Part shown: positions 17,652 to 25,843 of the stretch, piece by piece
Layout of the letters: every line of letters begins with the position of its first letter
Position numbering within the stretch: the stretch's first letter is position 1
Assembly (NCBI GenBank): GCA_020637805.1
Contig: JACKJU010000001.1
Span: 1 to 64,000, forward strand
Length of the DNA: 64,000 nucleotides
Source: Nitratireductor sp.
GTDB taxonomy: Bacteria; Pseudomonadota; Alphaproteobacteria; Rhizobiales; Rhizobiaceae
Reading direction: 5' to 3'
Position numbers and translations under genes: made by a program
The notes under the pieces: generated by a model
Database searches by the model: none
What the model was told of the DNA's origin: nothing
The model's input: the letters and a program-made list of their open reading frames with translations, nothing else

Positions 17652-18680
17652 TCAGTCCTCCATCACGCCCTTGCGGCCCATGAGACCACGAGGCAGGGTC
17701 AGCAGGATGATCACTGCGACCAGGTAGATGATAATCTGGTCGATGCCGGGGAAGATCGACTTCACCTCGGTCATCGATGCAAAACTCTGGAGAATGCCGA
17801 GCATGAAGCCTGCAAGCACGGCGCCTCCAAGCGAACCCATACCGCCGACAACGACGACCACGAAGGACAGGACGAGGAAGTCCATACCCATGTGGTAATC
17901 AGGCGGCAGGATGGGCGTGTACATGGCACCCGCCATGCCTGCCACCACGGCAGCCAGTCCGAAGACGATGGTAAAGCGGCGCTGGATGTTGATGCCGAGC
18001 AGCCCCACGGTTTCGCGGTCCTGCATGCCAGCACGGACAACCATGCCGAACGTGGTGAACTGGAGGAATGCAAATACACCGAAGATGACGATGCCGGAGA
18101 ACAGGAAGTAGATCAGGCGCCACCAGGGGTAGATGACGTTGTCGCCCAGACCGAACCAGTGACCGACATTGGCTGCACCGGAGAAGAACTCGGGAGCCGG
18201 CTGCGGTATCGGGTTTGCGCCGTAGTAGTGCTTGACGATTTCCTGGAGAACGATGGCAAGGCCGAATGTCACAAGGATCTGGTCGGCATGCGGACGCTTG
18301 TAGAAATGCTTGATCAGGCCGCGTTCCATGACAATGCCGACGATCGCCATCACCACGATCGCGAGTATGATGGACATCGGCACTGACCAGTTGAGCACGA
18401 AATCCGAGAACGGTTTGCCAAACCAGTCCTGAATATAGGGGATCTGCTCCTTGAGCGGATTGCCCAAGAAGTCCTTTTCCGTTTCGCTCAGGCGTACATA
18501 GGAAAGCCCGAAGATTTCACGCAGTGTCACGGCGCAGAATGCACCGAGCATGAAGAGCGCGCCATGGGCGAAGTTGACCACGCCCAATGTGCCGAAAACA
18601 AGCGTCAGACCAAGGGCGATCAGCGCGTAGGCGCCACCCTTGTCGAGGCCGTTCAGGATTTGAAGAAAGATTGCGTCCAT
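17652..18680 (-). CDS. ABC transporter permease, LivH type
   Basis: Inner-membrane permease of 342 residues. The N-terminus (QILNGLDKGGAYALIALGLTLVFGTLGVVNFAHGALFMLGAF) is the LivH hallmark. VVGGMGSLGGAVLAGFMLG lies in the C-terminal part. It is longer than E. coli LivH (308) because of an extra hydrophilic loop near residues 50-85. It lies 165 bp after the binding-protein gene, separated by a hairpin, and directly precedes LivM. Confidence 0.92.
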   Translation of the reverse strand: MDAIFLQILNGLDKGGAYALIALGLTLVFGTLGVVNFAHGALFMLGAFCAVTLREIFGLSYVRLSETEKDFLGNPLKEQIPYIQDWFGKPFSDFVLNWSVPMSIILAIVVMAIVGIVMERGLIKHFYKRPHADQILVTFGLAIVLQEIVKHYYGANPIPQPAPEFFSGAANVGHWFGLGDNVIYPWWRLIYFLFSGIVIFGVFAFLQFTTFGMVVRAGMQDRETVGLLGINIQRRFTIVFGLAAVVAGMAGAMYTPILPPDYHMGMDFLVLSFVVVVVGGMGSLGGAVLAGFMLGILQSFASMTEVKSIFPGIDQIIIYLVAVIILLTLPRGLMGRKGVMED

Positions 18681-18805
18681 GGCGTTTGCACCATCCCCGT
18701 GAAGGCCCGGAAGGCCTTATGGTTTTGTGGAATTGTCCCTCGTCTCATAATACGACCGCCCGAATTCGTTGCAACATGGCGTCGACGCGGGCGGCCGCAA
18801 AACGG

Positions 18806-18829
18806 ACCGGCGCGGAAATCCGCGCCGGT
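18806..18829 (-). terminator. Intra-operon hairpin after the binding-protein gene
   Basis: ACCGGCGCGGA-TT-TCCGCGCCGGT forms a near-perfect stem 16 bases after the binding-protein stop, followed on the minus strand by CCGTTTTGC. Such hairpins usually protect or partly terminate the upstream message so that the binding protein is made in excess over the permeases. Confidence 0.6.
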
Positions 18830-18845
18830 ATCTAGATGCTGATGG

Positions 18846-20195
18846 TCAGCACTTGTCGTTGTAGGGGCCCAGCTCGCCGCCAAGAATTGCCGGGTCGTAT
18901 TCGACCTGGGAGCGCGGCGTAACTTCCACGACTTCGAGAAGGTCGAACTTGGAGGAGGGGTTTTCCTTACCCTTCACGACCAGAACGTCCTTGAAGCACT
19001 GGTGGTCGGCTGCGCGATAGAGCGTCTTGCCGTTGCCCAGACCGTCGAACTCGAAATCCTCGAGTGCCTTACCGACTTCGGAAGGCTTGAAGGTGCCGGC
19101 ACGCTGTGCGGCATCCGCATAGAGGATTGCCTGAGCGTAGCAGGTCTGTGCGGCCTGGGACGGCGGGAAGCCGTATTTCTCGCCGAATGCCTTGGTGAAG
19201 GCTTTCGAAGCGTCGTCCTGCAGCGACCAGTGCCAGTTGGTGGAGCCGTAGATGCCCTTGATGGCATCGCCTGCACCCTGGGCCATGAGGCGGGAGAACA
19301 GCGGAACGATGATGACGAATTCCTTGCCGTTCACTTCCTTGCCCTTGAGGCCGAACTGAACAGCCTGGGTCAGCGAGTTCACCATGTCCTTGCCGTAGTG
19401 GTTGAGGACGAGGGTGTCTGCGCCGGAGTTCAGGATCGGAGTGATGTACTGCGAGAAGTCGCCTGCGCCGACAGGGGTCTTGACGTCGGCAACGGTCTCC
19501 CAGCCAAACGGCTTGGTGTATTTCTCGATCGAACCCTGCTGCGACCAGCCCCAGGTGTAGTCGGCGGTCAGGTGGTAGACCTTGCGGTCACGGCCGTAGG
19601 ACTTCTCGAGAACCGGTGCCAGCGCAGCGCCGGTCATCTCGGTGTTGAAGAAGTGACGGAAACCGTTGGCGCGCTTGTCCTTGCCGGTGGTGTCGTTGGA
19701 GTGGGTCAGGCCGGCCATGAACATGACGCCTGCTTCCTGGCAAAGACCCTGAACGGCAATTGCCACGCCGGAGGACGAACCGCCGGTGATCATGATTGCG
19801 CCGTCGTTCTCGATCATGCGCTTTGCAGATGCACGGGCCGCGTCGGACTTGGTCTGGGTGTCGCCGGTTACGAATTTCACCTTCTTGCCGTTGATGCCGC
19901 CGCCATTGCGAAGGGCATCGGAAGAGAAGGTGTCGAGCATTCCGCCGCCACCGGCGTTGATGTGTTCGACTGCCAGTTCGTAGGCGCGCAGTTCGTCCGC
20001 ACCTTCATCGGCATATGCGCCGGTCTGCGGCACGTTGAAGCCGAACGTCACTTCGTCGCCCATCGGCGCGTTGCAGTATTCATGGCTGGCGGCCAGCGCG
20101 CCGGTAAAGAAGAAATCGGGCGTGGCGAGTACAGCGGATCCGGCGGCGCCATACTTGAGCACGTTGCGCCGGGAAATGGGGTTACGTTTGGTCAT
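18846..20195 (-). CDS. ABC transporter substrate-binding protein with Tat-type signal (Liv operon)
   Basis: Periplasmic type I binding protein of 449 residues. The N-terminus MTKRNPISRRNVLKYG contains a twin-arginine motif followed by a hydrophobic stretch and ALA, so it is probably exported folded by Tat. The mature part starts near SHEYCNAPMGDEVTFGFNVPQTGAYADEG and resembles the urea/amide-type binding proteins of this family. Specificity is not assigned. ATG at 20195 follows GGGAGG; the longer frame has no homology. It is the first gene of an operon with LivH, LivM, LivG and LivF homologues. Confidence 0.9.
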   Translation of the reverse strand: MTKRNPISRRNVLKYGAAGSAVLATPDFFFTGALAASHEYCNAPMGDEVTFGFNVPQTGAYADEGADELRAYELAVEHINAGGGGMLDTFSSDALRNGGGINGKKVKFVTGDTQTKSDAARASAKRMIENDGAIMITGGSSSGVAIAVQGLCQEAGVMFMAGLTHSNDTTGKDKRANGFRHFFNTEMTGAALAPVLEKSYGRDRKVYHLTADYTWGWSQQGSIEKYTKPFGWETVADVKTPVGAGDFSQYITPILNSGADTLVLNHYGKDMVNSLTQAVQFGLKGKEVNGKEFVIIVPLFSRLMAQGAGDAIKGIYGSTNWHWSLQDDASKAFTKAFGEKYGFPPSQAAQTCYAQAILYADAAQRAGTFKPSEVGKALEDFEFDGLGNGKTLYRAADHQCFKDVLVVKGKENPSSKFDLLEVVEVTPRSQVEYDPAILGGELGPYNDKC

Positions 20196-20477
20196 GGAAT
20201 CCTCCCAATGAGACACACAAACCGGTGTTGATCCTCCCAAAACCGGTTGTCCTATTGGTACGTGCACACGTCCATTCCGGCAATCATCCTTTAGAATTAC
20301 AACAGAAGGACGGGTTGGGCGGGGGAAACGCTCCAGATGCCGCCAATCCGGGAGAAATCCAGGAAAATCGGGTGAATCCAGCGAAATTGATCCGATTCCA
20401 TGGCGTGGGAGGGATCAACGCCTGCCTTGGGATCGGCGGCAATTGCCTGCGGTCTTTCCAGCAAGCGGTGCCTGGCG

Positions 20478-22061
20478 TCAGTATGGCGCCAGTTCGTTCA
20501 TCGCCAGATCCGGATACTGGATGGCAATGCGATAGGCCGAGGCCGTCTCGTTGACCTGATTCTGGATGATTTCGATTCGCGCCCGCGTCAGATCGATTTC
20601 AGCTCGCAGGAGGTCGTTGACCGTCTTCATGCCTGCTTCCACCTGTTTGCGGAGCCCGATGACGACCTTCTCCTGTGCCGCTGCGCGCTGGCGAAGTGCG
20701 TCGGTGCGCCCCTTGGCTGCATCGAAGGAAGACCAGCTTGTCTCGATTTCCTTGACGACCTGACGGCGGGTGTCGCGCGCATCATACCTGGCGGCAAAGG
20801 CGGTTTCCCTTGCCTGGCGATATGTCCCGGACGCGGAGAAGTCCGCCAGCGGCACCGTCAGGCGAACGCCGACGTCCCAGTTATACTTGCGATCTGCGAA
20901 GGGGTCGTAGTTGCTGTTTTCGATCCTGGTGTCGGCGCTGCCGTAAAGAGATACCCTGGGCAGGTAACGTGCCATCGCGGCGTGGCTGTCCTTTTCCGCC
21001 GAATCGGCCAGCAAGTCGCTGGCGCCAATGGTGAAGTTGCCGGCAAGCGCCCTGTCCAGCGCCGCATTGAGCGTCGACGGAAGCAGGTTGTCGACCCGGG
21101 GAAGGACGGTGTGGGCAGGCGGATTGCGTCCCGTTGCGGAGGTGAATGCAATCTCCTGTTCCCGCAGGGAAGAGACGGCCTGTTCGTATTGTGCGCGAAC
21201 GGATGCAATCTCCGATTCGACCTGGGCGATATCCGTTCGGCTTGCGAAGCCCGCTCCAAAGAGCCTGTTGGTGGAAACGCGAATTTCGTCCAGCCTGGAC
21301 AGCGTGTCCTCGATGGAGGCTACGAGTTTCTGTGCCGCATAGAGCTGCAGGTAGATGACCAGCGAGTCGTAGACCTGCCTGCGCTCGGCGGCGAGGTATT
21401 TCATATCTGCAGAACCTGCACGCGCCCGCGCGGACAGCAGGTTGGCAAGGTTCATGCCGCTCGAGAACAGCGTCCATTCGCCTGAAATCGTCCCGGTATC
21501 GTACTTCCCGGCAACCGAGGCGAGGGGATAGTCGGAACCCTCCTCGCCGTGATCCACCTGTAGCGTGACCTTGGGCAGGAATGCGCCGATTGCAGCTTCG
21601 GAAGCCGCGTGGGCGGCATTGGCACGATGCAGTTCAGCCTTGAGCTTGTCCGAGTTCTCCAGCGAGTCCACCAGATATCCGCGCAGCTGGAATGCCTCGC
21701 CGGCAACCTGTCCTCGGTAGTGACGGGCGGCCTCGTAGACCTCGCCCATGTCGTCGCGCAGTAGGGAACCCGGCGTGACTTCGGGCTGCATGTTGCGCAG
21801 CCGCCAGATGTCGGCGTGGTGAAGCTTGGAGGAAAGCGCCAGGTCCTCGCGTTTTTCCTGTCCTCTCAGGAACCATGCAAACACGCCAGTAGGTGCCTGA
21901 GCCTCGGCGTCAGGTGCCGGCTCGGAGTAGGAAACGGGCTGGGCTTCCGCATTGGAGCCATTGCCGTCGATGTATCCGTCTGCGGCGCCAGCCTCTGCTG
22001 TATGCAGTGCAACCAGTGCCAGCAGTGAGACACCCGCCAGAAGAATTTGAGATACGCGCAT
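20478..22061 (-). CDS. TolC-family outer-membrane channel protein
   Basis: A 527-residue outer-membrane efflux protein with a Sec signal (MRVSQILLAGVSLLALVALHTAEAGA). The mature part has the two-fold alternation of beta and long helical segments of TolC. Examples are the helix around YDSLVIYLQLYAAQKLVASIEDTL and its second-half counterpart ending in IDLTRARIEIIQNQVNETASAYRIAI. It likely forms the outer channel for a type I exporter or drug pump. ATG at 22061 was preferred to an in-frame ATG 24 bases upstream because it begins the signal peptide. It is divergent from a predicted secreted dehydrogenase protein. No ABC or membrane-fusion partner is next to it. Confidence 0.88.
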   Translation of the reverse strand: MRVSQILLAGVSLLALVALHTAEAGAADGYIDGNGSNAEAQPVSYSEPAPDAEAQAPTGVFAWFLRGQEKREDLALSSKLHHADIWRLRNMQPEVTPGSLLRDDMGEVYEAARHYRGQVAGEAFQLRGYLVDSLENSDKLKAELHRANAAHAASEAAIGAFLPKVTLQVDHGEEGSDYPLASVAGKYDTGTISGEWTLFSSGMNLANLLSARARAGSADMKYLAAERRQVYDSLVIYLQLYAAQKLVASIEDTLSRLDEIRVSTNRLFGAGFASRTDIAQVESEIASVRAQYEQAVSSLREQEIAFTSATGRNPPAHTVLPRVDNLLPSTLNAALDRALAGNFTIGASDLLADSAEKDSHAAMARYLPRVSLYGSADTRIENSNYDPFADRKYNWDVGVRLTVPLADFSASGTYRQARETAFAARYDARDTRRQVVKEIETSWSSFDAAKGRTDALRQRAAAQEKVVIGLRKQVEAGMKTVNDLLRAEIDLTRARIEIIQNQVNETASAYRIAIQYPDLAMNELAPY

Positions 22062-22153
22062 GACTGTCCAGTCTCGATGCGGCACGCCTGTGCCGGTTGC
22101 GCCGATAGTAAAAAATCATCGTTAACAAAAGCCAAAGAGTGACGATCTGCCAG

Positions 22154-22169
22154 TGGCACGATGCTTGCG
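22154..22169 (+). promoter_or_regulatory. Sigma-54 (RpoN) promoter of the secreted dehydrogenase gene
   Basis: TGGCACG-ATGC-TTGCG matches the -24/-12 consensus TGGCACG-N4-TTGCW at all core positions. Transcription would start near 22181, about 170 bases before the ATG at 22353. A perfect inverted repeat GACGC-TT-GCGTC lies at 22187-22198, in the early transcript. The gap 22062-22352 also holds the divergent TolC promoter. Confidence 0.7.
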
Positions 22170-22352
22170 ACGGACCGGGCAGGCATGACGCTTGCGTCAA
22201 GCATGGCGAAACATTTTCCGGCAGGCGTACCAGATCGGGAAAAGGAGGTCTTTCATCCGGGGTGAATTCAACAAGAGAGTTTCACATCGGGAAAATCACA
22301 GACGGCGGCGGATTTGGATGCAACGCCGTCAAGGCAATACCTGGAGAGAACG

Positions 22353-25300
22353 ATGACAGGACAGATCTACCTTGAGAGCAATCTCGTGTCGGTACTTGAA
22401 ACCGAGGGGCAGGCTTTCGTCCCGATCGTCAGAACCGGCGATCTGAGCGGACCGGTGACGATCGAATACGGTATTACCGACGACACCGCGACAAGCGGGC
22501 AGGACTACGTCGCGAAGACGGGAACCGTGACCATGCAGCCTGGCCAGAGCCGCATCACCGTACCGGTCGACATTCTCAACGATGTCCAGGCGGAAGACAC
22601 AGAGGCCTTCGTGTTCTCGATCATCAATATCGACAGCGGAACGCTGAATGCTCCGCGCACCACGCGGGTAGACATCCTGGACGATGAGAACCCGGTCACC
22701 GAACCCGCGGACCCTCCGCTTGTTTCCGACTACAAGGTGGACATGGTGGATACTGTCACGGGCCTTGAAGCTCCGATGGCGATTGAATTCTCTCCCGTGA
22801 ACTCCTCACAGGTCTATATCGCGGAAAAAGACGGCAAGATCATACTTGCGAACGCCGATGGTAGCGGCGCGAAGGAAACCGTTCTCGACATCAGTTCCAT
22901 CACCAACAGCCTGCAGGATCGCGGTATCATGGATATCGCGCTGCATCCGGACTTCGAGGAAAATCCCTTCCTCTACGTCTTCCATGTGGTCGATCCCGCT
23001 GACACCGCGGGCAAGAGCGGCAACGCCGGACCGGACGGTGGCGGCAACCGATACGCACATGTCGTTCGTTACACGCTTGACGCTGACAACGACTACAAGA
23101 GTGTCGTCGATGGAAGTGACGTGATCATCGCGGGCAGTGCAGGGCGCAGCCTTGCCGATATCAGCGGCAGTGGCGCGGTCGACAGCACGTCGAACCTTAC
23201 CCAGGCAGAATCAGGCCGAAGCGCAGATGGCGGATATGTCGACGATTACCTGAAAATGGATTCGCGTTCGCACATCGGCGGATCACTCGAATTCGGACCG
23301 GATGGCGCGCTCTACATATCGACCGGTGACGGCACTTCCTACAATGCTGCCGACCCGCGCAGCGTCTCCGTGCAGAGTCTCGACAGCCTTGCGGGCAAGA
23401 TACTCAGGGTCGATCCGATGACGGGCGAGGGACTAGCAGACAATCCCTTCGTGGAAGACGGCATGGACCTGTCCAGCAATCAGGCGAAGGTCTACCAGCT
23501 CGGCCTTCGCAACCCGTTCTCGATGAGCTTCGATTCCGAAGGAAAGCTGCTGATCACCGACACGGGTTGGAACTCCTGGGAAGAAATCAACTCCGGTGGC
23601 CCTGGCGCCAATTTCGGCTGGCCGTTCTTTGAGGGTGGCGATCTCGGCGAAATCCGCCAGACCAATGGCTACCGCGACATGCCCGGCGCCCAGGCATTCT
23701 ACGATGCCGTCGACCGCGGCGACATCACCATTACCCCGGCCTTGCGCGCCTTTGCGCATTCGGCTTCAGAGGCGGGTTTCCAGGTGCAGGCCATTGCCGG
23801 TTCGGACGATCTTCTGGCCAGCGAACTCTATCCTGAAGCACTGCGGAACGACTACGTCTTCACGGACTATTCGCAGGGTGAAATCTATTCCGTTGATCCA
23901 AACGACCGCCGCGACGTCAACTTCCTGTACAAGACGGCATCCGGTTTCGGCCCGGTTCACTACAAGATGGGCAACGACGGCTATCTCTACTATGCGGACC
24001 TGGTTCGCGGGACAATCGGACGAATGGAAATCCGCGATCCCGCGGCGGACGCTCCCACCGCCAGCGGAACGATCACTGCCGAGTATTTCACAGCGAATGC
24101 TTCCGTGCTTGCAGACGTGAACTTCCTGTCGAACCCGATCCACACTGAAGCCGTGACCTCGATCCAGCAGGATGCGGGAACCGGCGCCTTCTATTCCGGT
24201 GGACCGGCGGATCAGTTTGCCGTGCGCTACAGCGGCGAATTCTCGGTCGCCAAAGCAGGCTACTACACGTTCCACCTGAACTCTGACGATGGCTCGCGCC
24301 TGTCTGTCGACGGAAAGCAGATGATCGCGAACGATGGGCTGCACAGCGCGACGGAGGTCTCGTCCACCGTCTATCTCGAGGCGGGAAGCCACGCGCTCGA
24401 AGCCGACTATTTCGAGCAGACCGGCGATGCCGTCATGGAGCTCGACTGGACTGGTCCCGACTTCGCCAGAACCGCCTTTGCGGTTACGGGTGAGGCCGGT
24501 GGCAACATTGTCCAGGATATTCCCTCCGAAACGCAGGAACTTAGGGGAACCACGGAAACGGACATATTCGCCATCGATGGTCCGGCAGCAGATTATGGCT
24601 GGGGCCCAGCCGAAGACGGATTGGGCGTCGTTGTATGGAACAACCAGACAGGCGCATTCGACCTGCTGTACGACTTCGACAAGATCCGTTTCTCCGACGC
24701 AGAAATCGATCTGATGCCGACGGGTAATGAATACCTGGATGTGCCCGGCGTGACCGAATTCCTGACCGGTTCGGGTGTTGAAACCTTCGTCATTGACGGG
24801 CTTTCGACTGACCATGGCTGGGGGCCGACCGAGGACGGGGCGGGCGTCGTTGTCTGGAACAACGAAACCGGTGCGTATGATCTTCTGACCGATTTCAAGG
24901 AAATCCGCTTTTCCGACAAGGTGGTTGAATTCTCGGTACCGGTCGAAACGAATCTGGTGAATGACGATCCTTCCCAGACGCAGTTCCTGTACGGCACCGA
25001 TGCGCACGACACATTTCTCATTGCCGGCAGCTCCGCAGGCCATGGCTGGGGTCCGGCGGAAGATGGTCTGGGCGTTGTCGTATGGAACGAACAGAGCGGC
25101 GCATTCGACCTGCTCTATGATTTCGATGCGCTCAAGTTCGACGATGTGATGGTGGACCTTAACGCTCCGGCGCCTGACAAGCTTGTCGTGGACAACATTC
25201 CGGGCGAGCCGCAGTACCTCGTCGGCACCAGTGGGCAGGACCAGTTCGTCATAGATGGGCAGTCCACCGATTTTGGATGGGAAGCGACCGATGACGGCGG

Positions 25301-25394
25301 CTACGTCGTGTGGGAGGTTTCCAGCGGCGATTTCGACATCCTCTACGGCTTCGAGGATATCGTGTTCAACGATACCACCGTAGTGATCGGCTAA
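22353..25394 (+). CDS. Secreted multidomain protein: Calx-beta, glucose/sorbosone dehydrogenase propeller, PA14, four DTF/W modules
   Basis: A 1013-residue predicted extracellular protein. Residues 5-112 are a Calx-beta domain (GPVTIEYGITDDTATSGQDY). Residues 127-562 form a PQQ-dependent glucose/sorbosone dehydrogenase-type beta-propeller (GGSLEFGPDGALYISTGDG, KVYQLGLRNPFSMSFD, GANFGWPFFEGG). Residues 573-708 form a PA14 carbohydrate-binding-like domain (YYTFHLNSDDGSRLSVDGK). Residues 718-1013 hold four tandem modules with D-x-F-x-I-x-G, GWGPAEDG, VVVWN and FDLLYDF cores. There is no Sec signal, so type I export is likely. ATG at 22353 follows GGAGAG. A sigma-54 promoter lies upstream and a TolC gene is divergent. 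Confidence 0.88.
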   Translation: MTGQIYLESNLVSVLETEGQAFVPIVRTGDLSGPVTIEYGITDDTATSGQDYVAKTGTVTMQPGQSRITVPVDILNDVQAEDTEAFVFSIINIDSGTLNAPRTTRVDILDDENPVTEPADPPLVSDYKVDMVDTVTGLEAPMAIEFSPVNSSQVYIAEKDGKIILANADGSGAKETVLDISSITNSLQDRGIMDIALHPDFEENPFLYVFHVVDPADTAGKSGNAGPDGGGNRYAHVVRYTLDADNDYKSVVDGSDVIIAGSAGRSLADISGSGAVDSTSNLTQAESGRSADGGYVDDYLKMDSRSHIGGSLEFGPDGALYISTGDGTSYNAADPRSVSVQSLDSLAGKILRVDPMTGEGLADNPFVEDGMDLSSNQAKVYQLGLRNPFSMSFDSEGKLLITDTGWNSWEEINSGGPGANFGWPFFEGGDLGEIRQTNGYRDMPGAQAFYDAVDRGDITITPALRAFAHSASEAGFQVQAIAGSDDLLASELYPEALRNDYVFTDYSQGEIYSVDPNDRRDVNFLYKTASGFGPVHYKMGNDGYLYYADLVRGTIGRMEIRDPAADAPTASGTITAEYFTANASVLADVNFLSNPIHTEAVTSIQQDAGTGAFYSGGPADQFAVRYSGEFSVAKAGYYTFHLNSDDGSRLSVDGKQMIANDGLHSATEVSSTVYLEAGSHALEADYFEQTGDAVMELDWTGPDFARTAFAVTGEAGGNIVQDIPSETQELRGTTETDIFAIDGPAADYGWGPAEDGLGVVVWNNQTGAFDLLYDFDKIRFSDAEIDLMPTGNEYLDVPGVTEFLTGSGVETFVIDGLSTDHGWGPTEDGAGVVVWNNETGAYDLLTDFKEIRFSDKVVEFSVPVETNLVNDDPSQTQFLYGTDAHDTFLIAGSSAGHGWGPAEDGLGVVVWNEQSGAFDLLYDFDALKFDDVMVDLNAPAPDKLVVDNIPGEPQYLVGTSGQDQFVIDGQSTDFGWEATDDGGYVVWEVSSGDFDILYGFEDIVFNDTTVVIG

Positions 25395-25421
25395 AGGCAA
25401 CAGGCGTCAATTCAACTACGG

Positions 25422-25451
25422 AATGCCGGTTCACTGCTGGACCGGCATTTC
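25422..25451 (+). terminator. Terminator after the secreted dehydrogenase gene
   Basis: AATGCCGGT (25422-25430) pairs with ACCGGCATT (25441-25449), followed by TCTGCTGTT. It lies about 30 bases after the stop. The rest of the gap to 25843 contains a candidate sigma-54 element and no gene. Confidence 0.6.
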
Positions 25452-25720
25452 TGCTGTTCGAGCCAGGCATTCCTCCCGAAGTGCCATGTGCCAGATGCAG
25501 ACATCGCCCATTCCTGCCGTGCTCCGCTTTGAAACGACAGGGCAGGGAAGAGGGATGCCGGTCGAAGCGAAACGGTCCCAAGATGTCTGACGTAAACGAA
25601 TGGTTTACCATTCTGCAATTCTCCGCAGCCGGGCGGATTTTCTCAAGCTTTTGAAATAAAAGAAAAAACACAGGATCGTTGTTCTGCTGAATCGCACAGT
25701 TGATACGGACATCGGCAAAG

Positions 25721-25736
25721 TGGCACGGGGCTTGAT
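25721..25736 (+). promoter_or_regulatory. Candidate sigma-54 promoter of the module-repeat gene
   Basis: TGGCACG-GGGC-TTGAT has a perfect -24 element but GA instead of GC at -12. It shares 12 of 14 positions with the site before the dehydrogenase gene, in the same orientation and 108 bases before the ATG at 25844. The parallel position supports a common control, but the changed -12 base makes it weaker evidence. Confidence 0.45.
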
Positions 25737-25843
25737 TGGAATGGGTGATCCCGGATGAGCCGGGATTGATGGGTTAGTCGAAGATGCGGCGACCGTTCGC
25801 CACCGGACCTACCCTCATTGCGATGAAGCAGAAGGAAAAAGAA

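Noticed and set aside
23766..25400. 544-codon minus-strand frame opposite the dehydrogenase gene
   Set aside because: It is an antisense shadow; the plus-strand protein has clear domains throughout the same bases.
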